From the NCBI GenBank assembly GCA_002803225.1, contig NXFV01001717.1:1-64000 (forward strand): a stretch of DNA of 64,000 nucleotides. The letters are read 5' to 3'. Made by a program: the position numbers and the translations under genes. The notes under the pieces were generated by a model. That model searched no databases and was not told where the DNA came from. It saw only the letters and a program-made list of their open reading frames with translations. This DNA comes from Gamarada debralockiae. Its lineage: Eukaryota; Ascomycota; Leotiomycetes; Helotiales; Hyphodiscaceae. Within the stretch, counting starts at the first letter, position 1, and every line of letters begins with the position of its first letter. Positions 55,214 to 64,000 of the stretch are shown one piece after another.

Positions 55214-58017
55214 TGTTTATGTCGATATGGAGGCAGTTGCGGGAAGAAGGATTGGGTAGATGTTTTCTGTAATTGGAGGCGTCAGTAACAGTCAAGTGAT
55301 GGCGCGTTCAAGCTAGGGGTGTATGATGATGCGCGGTTGATTAGAGGCGTACAAAAAAAAGTTGTGATTTCAGCTGCGGCGCGGTCTTTGTCGTTCGAGG
55401 GAACTCAAGAGCGACGACGGATGTAAATAGCGTGTGATAAGAGACAAAAGCAACACAGCGTCTGCGATTGTCAGAAGACCACAACAGAGACAGTGCTCTT
55501 CATAATTTCATGTCAACTTCACAAACCTGAAATGCTGATTTGCCAAGAGAGCCAAGAAGAGACGGACTCCAAGGTAGAAAGCTCTTTCGCGTGGGTCCCT
55601 AACATTTCGCTATTTGCTGGAGTTCACTGATGGCGACGCTGACACAGGGATGTAAAATAATCATAATCCCAGTAAATCTGCCATTTTGGCCCCAAATTAG
55701 TTACCGTTGAACCTTGAACATGCATCAGAAGGGGACGATCACGGGCCCTCTCATGTCCACTTTATTTAACCCTGTAAGTCAGGGTCGTTCAAATTTCTGA
55801 TGAAGCTTGAAACAAAACAAATGGGGAAAAAGACAAGGGTCCTGTGTCAGATACAAGTGTACGAAGGTATCAAGGACATCAATTCCAACATGAACAGACG
55901 AAGCAAGCATGAAGAAGTCTTCAATTTCTTTGAAATCGGGCATGTCACGACTCTTGCATAATCGTGTTCCCCTGGCCTATAGGAGGGGGCTTCCAAGTAT
56001 TGGGTCTGCGCGTGCGATGACTATTGCTGTAGGGTTGCGGAGACACGATTACGAGCAGAAGACTCCGACTGCAGATTGAGGATTCGAATTTTGTTGAGCC
56101 AATTTACTCTTTCAGTTCAGATTTCCGCCTCCTTACAGTCATGGCAGTACCGACACCGTTGCTTCAATGGGCCTATTTGTACTCTATTACAGGCCACCAA
56201 CACCAAGTACTGTGCCAATACTTCCTAGTACACAGTTTATCAGATATCACCACAGAGAATAGCTAGGAATCCCGAGTCTCTGCGCCCACCCAACTCAAAC
56301 CCTTTCGTCTTCCACCTCCTAGAACACCAGGCAAATATACATTGATGGTATTCTTGTTTGATCCTTCAAATCTCACTTAATCAGTGCCCCAGCGCGTCTG
56401 ATACAGTTACTTCATATAGCGAAGGGCGATGGAAATATTGGATCACTTCATACCAAGTGGTCTTCTAATATCCGACCAGTCCTTTCTTTGCGGATTAGAT
56501 TGGATTGGGATGGAAGGACATTCTGAAATTCCCACATCAGAGAGTCAAATTTGGTCATGGTCGAGGGAAAGGCGAAGTTCCCGTCCCTGAATATGGCCCA
56601 TCAAGGGTTCAATCTATTTCGAAATACTTTCCGGTTTAATTACGCAATGGCTACTTTCCATTTACTTTCTTCGACGCTCGAAGATTTTATTTCTGTCAAA
56701 TTCATTCTCTCGGCTTCCTTTTTGCGGTTTCTTTCCTAAGGATTCCTCAGATCGTATTCTGTACGCGGAACCAAATGGCTGGAGATCAGCCAGCTGTGAC
56801 GCCTTTCTAAGGATAAGCGTCGGCGACAACCATCAACAGATTTTTTTGGTACCCAACCTTGAACTCCAGAAGCAGCCTGATCTTAACTCCATGAGCCAAT
56901 CCTCAGCCGCACTTGCGGCCGAGCAGGCGTCTGGCTTGGTACTGCAGCTGTTTAACAAGGAACAAGTCTGAGTGTTCCATCTTGGCCACAATATGAGGTC
57001 TCGGTCCCTACTCAGACTTTCACGCATACAGGGAGAGAACAATTTGTGGGCAACGGTCCGACCATTGTCGAGGATGACATCTATCCGTGGATCAGCAAGT
57101 AGTACAGCCCGTTGAAAGATGATAATTGCATATCAAGAAATGTCACGCTCATTCTAGATCAACTCTTCCAAGGGACATACATGCAGAGTTTAGAGACTAA
57201 CAGAATCAAGCTTCGAGTTTAAGCAGATCGCAAGTCCAGCTCATATGCCTTTGGTTGCACTGCTACTAATTTCAGGTGACGAACGCGCGAGGTCAGTGGC
57301 GGGCAAAATTCTCGTCAGCACTGGGCTTTTGTTGCGGTGCAAATCTCCAGGTCAAGTAGCAGCATGGCTTACAATTGAAATGGGCACATTATGGCCAGCC
57401 ATACCGCTGAACGCATTACTACAGGCGCATGCCATTAAAACCTTCTCCGAACATGGAATGCAAAGAACAGAGACTTCTTCATCTCTGCAGAGTTCAAGAG
57501 ATGGAGACAGATCCGATAGGAATACACATCTTAGTTAAGGCTGGATTTCACACTCAGCACTATATAGATTGTCTATGCACCGCGTCCGTCCGAGAGGTAC
57601 TGAGATTAGAGAAACTTGGAATCCAAGCCATACCTGAAGAGAAGAGCACGCATCCTCCAGTAAGTAGTTTCCTTTAACTTAAGAAAATTACTGAAGCCTG
57701 GCTGACAACCGATGGCCAAGAGGCATGCCTAGATGAAGGCTGCTCTTCCCGAAGTGTTCCCCATATATCTCAACAGTGTCCACATAAATAAATCCTTCGA
57801 CACTGGAAAAGAGAGCTTGGAATGGTGGAACATGACTCAAAATCAAATACGATGGATCCCAGTTTGGTAGCTTCGCCATTTTTCAGTCATTGATAGCCGG
57901 GTAGGAAGCCATTCGCCCCCTTGAGTACCTCAGGGCGCTCTGGCCCCCGCACCAGGAACAGCTCGAAGAACCACACATAAGGCTGTATCTAAAATTAGTT
58001 ACCAAAACTCCGTATGT
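55214..58017. other. Gene-poor stretch with a possible relic
   Basis: 2.8 kb. The left end is the promoter of the PhoD-like gene. No intact gene is recognised. At about 56962-57220 (plus) a protein-like reading (TSLSVPSWPQYEVSVP, GNGPTIVEDDIYPWISK, then TAG, then CISRNVTLILDQLFQGTY) suggests a decayed gene fragment. A second short coding-like piece lies on the minus strand at 57879-57688 (LPNWDPSYLILSHVPPF, IYVDTVEIYGEHF). Families are not recognised. Confidence 0.35.
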
Positions 58018-58227
58018 TTGCGAAAACGCAAACTCGGGGCGAAGGGAATGACCTGCTTTAACTCACACCGAGGTACCCCGCAATCCCGGAGTCTTGGAAT
58101 GCACATCTTCCGGAGCAGATCCGTTTTTATTATATCATGTCCTTGTCTTAGGACAAACAATCCCTGGCCATTCTTCTTCGACTTATCAAATATTGTCCCT
58201 CTCTCCGAACTTCAAACTCAAATATAC

Positions 58228-59186
58228 CGCCACATACGAAGTCACAATTCTCAAGTTTATCTTGATCCAATTACGACCAACAGCCGAAAGGTATTGGCTG
58301 GTCTTGACCTTCTAAGCACCCAGTATCACCTCAACCATGTAAGCTATTCGGAAAATGAAATTCCTCCTTCACTTGTCTCTTTCACCAGCTAGGTCTTATG
58401 AATAATGGCTCAGGAGCAGAATCTTCCAAAAGAGTGAGTGATTGCTAGTTCCACCTTCTTCTACTGGTCGACTACTTTACCGGCCAACACAAGAGCCCAG
58501 AATACGTGAAGATCAATCCCCATGGCACACTCCCATCTGCCGTGGATGGTGATTGCACCATAACCGAATCAAATGCAATCTTGCAGTACGCTGCCGACCA
58601 CTGCAATGAGTCCATCTACTATCCGAAGGACCTGAAGCAGCGTGCCGCTGTCAACTGTTGGCTCTTGTGGGAGGCTTCGATCTGGTACCAGAGTAAGGAT
58701 AATCGGTTCCTTGTCTTGCTATCACGATCTCACTCACGTTTGAGTTCCTCTCTTCTTATACTCATGTCCTTTCTTAATACTGCGATTTGAGTACTTTCGT
58801 TTGCTCCTGGGACACACTTGATAACGAAAATGCTGCTCCCCAATTATCCAGGCTGCTACGTCTACCTCGTCGAGTTTGTCGTTAAGCCATTGCTTAAGAC
58901 GGAGCCCGACCAACCTATCATCGACACCCAAGCGCCAAAATGGCACGAGCAGGCCACCATTCTCGATGCCCAACTCGCTAAAACGAAGTGGTTGGCTGGA
59001 GACGAAGTCACCATCGCTGATATCGCTGTTGCGGCACCTATGCATCTTCACACAGTGCAGCGTCTTCCACTCGACCAATACCCGAATTTGAAGCGTTGGA
59101 TGATGGATGGTGTTGAGAAACTTCCTTGCTGGCAAAAGACTCAAGGCGCCATTGACAAGGCTGTACTTCCAGGTGCGGCTACATGA
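58228..59186 (+). CDS. Glutathione S-transferase (Ser/Asn-type, fungal), splice site suspect
   Basis: Three coding blocks are clear. Block A (to 58338) reads VYLDPITTNSRKVLAGLDLL and STQYHLNH. Block B (58467-58692) reads VDYFTGQHKSPEYVKINPHG, ITESNAILQYAADHCNES and WLLWEASIWYQ. Block C (58852-59186) reads SCYVYLVEFVVKPLL, WLAGDEVTIADIAVAAPMH and ends PGAAT. Order and motifs (TTNSRKV active-site turn, ES-AI glutathione site, helical C-half) fit a cytosolic GST. B to C is a clean 159-nt intron. A to B is not: the donor GTAAGC at 58339 is good, but the base pair before the conserved block is TG (CTACTG, 58461-58466), not AG. The only nearby AG (58447-58448) would add six extra residues (FHLLLL). 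The start codon is also unclear; the given start only marks where family-like sequence begins to be readable. It may be a damaged gene. Confidence 0.6.
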
Positions 59187-59249
59187 GATTACTATGATGT
59201 AGACACATCTCAATAGCTGAGCAATTGTGCATCGGATGCAGAAAACACA

Positions 59250-60105
59250 ATGTCGCCGTCTTTGAACGACGCTCAGTCTGAGGCTCGCGCGACCTTTAAT
59301 TACACAAAAGATGTCGACAAACTCACCGAAATATATTTTTATGATTTCGAAGCAGCGAAAGATATCAACGAGCCTGGCGACGATCCGCATGAAATGGCAA
59401 TTACTGATGGTTGGCACCGCGCCAAATCATTCTCGGTCGACAAAGAAGGCTTTCCCTCCACGACTTCATGACTGGATACGATCAATGGGACGATGAAGAG
59501 TGCGTGAGAGCGTCTTTCTATCCAGAGGTCGTGAACTTCCTCAAGAAGACAACAGGCGCCAAACATGTTCCCTTTTTCGACCATACGATCCGTACCAAGT
59601 CCAATGCTGCCAAGCCGCTGACTGACCAGACGAACACTTCTCGGCGGCCCCGGTGATGCTGGTACATTGCGACTATACTGCAGAATTGGGACCACTTCGA
59701 GTGTGTCAGCTCCTCAAGGACGATGCCGAGGATTTGCTGTCACGTCGTGTAGCCTTCTTCAACGTCTGGAAGCCGATCTGTCGTATCGTTGAGGAACGAC
59801 CGTTGGCAATGTGCGATGCAACCTCCACACAGTCCAAAGACTTTTTCAAGCTTCACCTCCGCCTCCGTGATTGTAATGGCGAGAACTATGTAATGCGTTA
59901 CTCGTCGGAGCATAAATGGTGGTACTTCCCCAAAATGACGCCCGAACAAGTCATCCTCCTGAAAACCTACGAGTCGGAGACTGACGGGCGCGCTCGCTTT
60001 GTTGGCCATTCCGCCAGATCTCCAGCGTTGCTACGGCTGAAGTCGCTAAGTTTCCCCGAGGAGTCTTCAACTGCCGAAAGCCATGGAGCCATCGTTTTCC
60101 CTTAA
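59250..60105 (+). pseudogene. GA4-desaturase/AsaB (CmcJ-like) family gene with two frameshifts
   Basis: Three successive frames carry continuous family sequence. Frame 1 (59250 to about 59452) reads ATFNYTKDVDKLTEIYFYDF and ITDGWHRAKSFSVDKEGF. Frame 2 (about 59453-59645) reads SLHDFMTGYDQWDDEECVRA and FFDHTIRTKSN. Frame 3 (about 59650-60105) reads VMLVHCDYTAELGPLRVCQL, AFFNVWKPICRIVEERPLAM, YVMRYSSEHKWWYFPKMTPE and ARFVGHSA. This is the fungal GA4 desaturase/AsaB-like family (CmcJ-related, putative hydroxylases or methyltransferases often near secondary-metabolite genes). Each switch equals loss of one base, at GGCTTTCCC near 59450 and GGCGGCCCCGG near 59645. After GHSA the C-terminal text no longer looks family-like. 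No splice signals explain the switches. Both lie in short homopolymers, so assembly errors are an alternative to true decay. Confidence 0.75.
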
Positions 60106-60966
60106 GATCATGGTGGACGAAGATCAAGTCTTACTCATATCCCTCCCACTTCAAATTGGCTTTGATACATCGCTGACATTGAAGTCGTTGATAGTCACAC
60201 TAGACGTGAAGCTTGCATTAGCAACTTTCCTGGATGAGAGCTTGTTCAAATACTGACCTTTATCTTTCTTACCGAGAGTGGTGCCATTTTCAACTCTTTT
60301 CGGATGGTTACTGCGAGATGGGCTGAGACGCATCGATGTTATTCGACCATTGTGTGTGAAATGTACCGCATGCGCACGGCAAGATGTTATTCAAACATGC
60401 TTGAAGCGATCTGCACGCTATGCATGATGGGACCGTCGATTGGGTCTATGTTTGATTTTGACAGAAGGTGTCAACTGGAAATACTCGTGGGTTCGAAGCT
60501 ATACAGTCGCCTTAACCTTTTTAGGGGAGCTCGCACACTCTAACCATTCCGGGAGAAGCAAGGCTTGCCATGATTGGCCAATTGAAGATTTGGACTCAAG
60601 GTAAACAGGACTATTTCGACTGAATTACTGAAAGGCAGTGGCTGAAGTTACTACTTCAACGATTGGTTTATAGGAAGAAAAGCGAGCTAGAAGTTCGATT
60701 CTGTGACGCCTAGGCCGCCATTTGGGCTTAAGCTTCCAATAGATTGTAGAGACCTCCTCAATCAACTTCCTGCACACTCCGTCCTCTCTTATTCAGCAGA
60801 GGCGAGCCTTCCAATTGTAGGACAGAAATACCGAATCCATCTTGCCGAGTCGTGCTCAGCGAAATATAGATCTTCACAGTCATGGCCCTGGATAATCAGC
60901 TGTAAAAACAAGTAGGGACAACTTATATCCATACATCGCTCGCGAAAAAAATAGATATCATATTTC
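60106..60966. other. Intergenic
   Basis: 860 bp. Nothing recognised apart from the 3' flanks of the neighbours. Confidence 0.5.
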
Positions 60967-63931
60967 CTAATCCATATTAACAACACGCAAAGTCCTCCTA
61001 GGATTCAGCACCACGCTAAAGAAACTCGGTTCCTGGCCTCCCAAAAGATCCTCCGCCGAACTGTGTGCTGTATTTCCCCACATATTCGGACCCGGCTGAT
61101 TCGCACTCATGTATTCTGACCCTTCGTCGCCCTCACTCAATCTTCCATAGCCCCTCCCAGGCATAACTCCCGCGCCATAAACGCCGCTCTGCTGACTATT
61201 GTGGCCACTGCTTTCTGTCGTCGTCAATCCAGGAGCCGGGGATGCCCTCCCTGTCCCTACACTACTCGCCCCGGGCGAAGGCCTGCCAGTTTCTGTGCCA
61301 AAAGGTCCTAATATTGCTCCTCCTGCAATCCTTTCATTTCCCCTCCCACTCCCACTGACTCTCTCACCCCCAGCGCCACTCGCCTCACTGGCATTCCAAT
61401 TATCAGGACTTCCGGTAAAAGCCGTCCTCTGTGCCATAGCAACATGGTTTTTATAAAGCCTCAACTGTCTCCTATACAGCCATGTACAGAACGCCAGATA
61501 TCCCGCTATGGCAGCCAGGACCCCCGCCACGACGCTTGCTGCGATCACGCCAACATTAGTGGTAGATTTTGTTGGCGAAGAAGTCTGTGCGGGGCCTGAG
61601 CCAACGACGGTCGATGTTGAGTGTGCGGTTTGTACTACCGTTGACCCTGATTGTGTTACTGTGAAGGTAGGGGGGCGGCCAGTGGCAATGGGACCAGCAG
61701 TCGCGGGACCAGACGCAGGTGTTGATGCCGTCGCACCACCTGCGGATGATCCGCCAATGATTGATTGGACTGCCGCAGGTACTTCGTAACCGTAGGATCC
61801 CATCGAACCTTGGATAGAAGAGCCTTGATCAGATGATCCCGAACCCGAAGAGCCAGAAGATCTCGAGGACGATAAGGAGGTGAAGCTGTTTGTCCATTGC
61901 AGGGAAGACAAATTGAAGTTGTAGATCCCGGGACTATCGCATGATATGTCCTTTCCTACATATCCTCCAACAACTATCATTTGCCCGTCCCAGATACTGC
62001 ACGTGTGACCCGCGCGAGCCGGTGGTTGTGATTGCCCACTCATGTCAACCTGGATCCAAGTAAATGAAGGGATAGTGAGAATCCACATATCAGAATATTG
62101 GATTTGGCTTCCGAAGGGTATGAGATTCTGTCCTCCGTATAAATGCACCTGAAATGACGAGCCATCTGGTGCTGCAGCAACAACAGCGCAGGGATTAACC
62201 CGAATAGGAGGACTTGTGCCTGATGTGCTCTGTTTGTACCAAGTACTGTTGGCGATGTCATATATATCGATGACATTCATTTCAGTCTTGAGATTATCAG
62301 TACGTAGATCTTCAGCTGTCCAGAATTTAGAATTGGAGGGCTTACAAAGGTTTCATTGGTCCCTCCAGCCAATCTATACAAGAATCAGAGGTCAGCACTA
62401 ACTCATTACATTACGAATATTCGAAATAAAATGAAAGACTCACCCAAGAATGATTCCAGAATCGCCCCAACCAGGAATATAGACCAAAACGCCATCTGCC
62501 CTCTCGGTAAACCCTGCATCAGCTTGCAGTCCACCCTGAGTGATGTTTCTATACACTCCTCCACTCGGCGCTGCATTTGCAGTACCCAGTGAGTATACTC
62601 CGGTATTGGCATATCCCGGATGAGTAAATTCCAGCAGGCTCTTCAGGTACACTCTGGCTATCTGATTGGACCAGCCATACGTTGTGTACATATCAAGCTA
62701 TTCCAAAGTCAGTAAATCCCCTCCCTAAGACGACCTCCCAAAAATCTGTGCCTACATGTCCACCGAAGTACCAACTCAATCCCAGCTCAGGGACGCTCAA
62801 GCCGGCTCCTTCAGCTGCTCTCTGAACCGCGTGACCACCACCATCCGAATTGTTCCCTGCTGAAGTCTGAGGATTCGAATATTCAGTCCAAGTCGAAGCC
62901 TTGATATCGTATTCCCAGGTTGATACTGGCGATGGAGATGTAGAGGGGCTGTCACTAAACTCTCCGCCGTACAGCCAGAGTGAGTCCCACGAATGCCACA
63001 GATATCCTTCCGCTACCGCAGGTGGACCTGATGGTTGTGGAAGTCTAGTTAATGCGGGTGAGGCGATATCCCATGTTTTCGTTAGGTCCAAAGTCAAGAA
63101 ATTGTTGTCTGGATAGGACTTGGTAACTCTAACTTTACAAGTGTACGGAAAACTTACTCCATGTGTTGTCCGTCTGCCCACTTTCTGTAGTAGCTTGTCC
63201 ACCTATATTGTGAGTTAGACCCAGCTAGTAATTGAACCTTCACCTCCTCACAACTCACCAAAAATATACAAAGTCCCATTCACATTTGCAGCTAGTATCG
63301 TCAGTCTTCCACTCTCTCTCGCAAATTCACCAATCGCGCCATAGGACCTACTTTGATGCGCCCATCTCGTGCACACAGCAGTCGGGCTATTCTCTCTCCA
63401 TTCAATCACACTCCCATTCTCAACCAGCGCATCCGCACCACCAATATTCCCTCCACCACTATACAGAAACCCAGGCACAACCACACAAATCAACAACACA
63501 ACCAGCGCCGCTTTCGGAACCGTAGGGAACAGTCCCGGCGGTGCGCTCGCCGCAGTCTTAATAGTTGGTCTAGAGCCTTTGAGTTTGGATAACAAAGACT
63601 TCTTCGGAAACTCCGTATCCTTATGTTCCAAACCCTTCAATATTTTCTCAAACGTAACTTTAGGTTCCGTCGTATCTGGGGTCTCGACGATGCTTGGGGT
63701 TTCTGGATGCTCGATATAAGGCGTGTGCGAGCAATTCATATCATCGAGCCCTTCTTCCCTAAACACCGATCTCCTCTGCAGTTTTATTTTCGACTTCGGT
63801 ATCGAGGACGTAGACGTTCGTTCGCCTTCGCGCAATCGATCGGACGTTACGTGCGAGCTGAAACTAGGTATTTCCTCTCTCCCTCGATCTGTATGCACCC
63901 GCGTCGAGAGTGTATCGTGGGAGAACGACAT
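60967..63931 (-). CDS. Membrane-anchored Kelch-repeat beta-propeller protein
   Basis: Seven exons (63931-63352, 63291-63259, 63202-63158, 63108-62756, 62697-62444, 62373-62346, 62286-60967) give 870 residues. An N-terminal charged region of about 120 residues precedes a membrane segment (AALVVLLICVVVPGFLYSGG). Kelch blades follow: TRWAHQTANVNGTLYIFGGQ, NFLTLDLTKTWDIASPAL, WDSLWLYGGEFSD, GLSWYFGGH, VLVYIPGWGDSGIILGLAGG, VHLYGGQNLIP and WDGQMIVVGGYVG. A Ser/Thr-rich stalk leads to a second membrane segment (VGVIAASVVAGVLAAIAGYL) and a Ser/Gly-rich tail. The propeller therefore probably faces outside or the lumen between two anchors. Such proteins are common in ascomycetes; the ligand is unknown. 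The first intron (60 nt) is stop-free and a multiple of three. Two exons are only 33 and 28 nt. An in-frame Met 12 codons upstream is possible. Exon 4's upper boundary is set by frame and could be off by one base. Confidence 0.88.
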
Positions 63932-64000
63932 CTTCCCCAAAATCCAACGCCCAAACAATAACAACAATGCGCAACAATCAATCGCTCAGTAAATTAGAGA
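63932..64000. other. Window edge, promoter side of the Kelch gene
   Basis: A short 5' flank of the minus-strand Kelch gene. Nothing else seen. Confidence 0.5.

Noticed and set aside
60660..60720. Possible tRNA T-arm (GTTCGATTC)
   Set aside because: No pairing stems around the loop and no acceptor or anticodon arms at the right spacing.

Overview
The window is nuclear DNA of a filamentous ascomycete (Pezizomycotina). Most genes are split by short GT-AG introns of about 45-160 nt with CTRAY-like branch points. The gene set is also typical of these fungi: LARP/Sro9, SFT2, COX19, NPR3, PRP31, CLF1, a DUF3824 protein, a fungal PhoD-like phosphatase, 2EXR-domain relics and a phosphoketolase/acetate kinase pair. 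A leotiomycete is my best guess, but that is inference. No rRNA, tRNA, CRISPR array or intact transposon was recognised.

Layout. From 1.5 to 9.1 kb there is a minus-strand La-motif/DM15 RNA-binding protein and a five-exon SFT2 gene. From 12.3 to 14.1 kb lies an intronless bHLH regulator behind a long leader. From 15.2 to 20.1 kb lie NPR3 (GATOR1/SEACIT arm of TORC1 control), a broken gene of unknown family, and four-exon COX19. From 21.8 to 29.5 kb lie a DUF3824 protein, a Ser/Thr-rich GPI-type secreted protein, and a five-exon conserved membrane-anchored protein of unknown function. From 29.5 to 32.9 kb is a gene graveyard: a minus-strand relic, a decayed 2EXR gene holding an in-frame 21-bp tandem repeat, and a second diverged copy of its 3' end. 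From 32.9 to 38 kb acetate kinase and phosphoketolase are transcribed divergently from a shared 0.93-kb region. Together they convert xylulose-5-P/fructose-6-P to acetyl-P and then to acetate plus ATP.

After a gene-poor 4.5-kb stretch comes a C2H2 (Nrg1-like) regulator at 42.5 kb. Next are PRP31 and CLF1, two spliceosome genes placed head to head with 343 bp between their start codons. From 49 to 55.2 kb lie a cysteine-type (omega-like) GST, a conserved unknown protein and an eight-exon PhoD-like phosphatase. From 58 to 60.1 kb lie a second GST with a suspect splice acceptor and a frame-broken GA4-desaturase/AsaB-like gene. The window ends with a seven-exon membrane-anchored Kelch protein.

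Exon models were built by hand from splice signals, frame and family continuity. Every spliced model with a defined start closes to a whole number of codons; the GST near 58 kb has no fixed start. No clearly new biological system was found. The most useful leads are the two divergent functional gene pairs, the decayed 2EXR locus, the broken genes, the 4-codon terminal exon of SFT2, and three stop-free introns whose length is a multiple of three.
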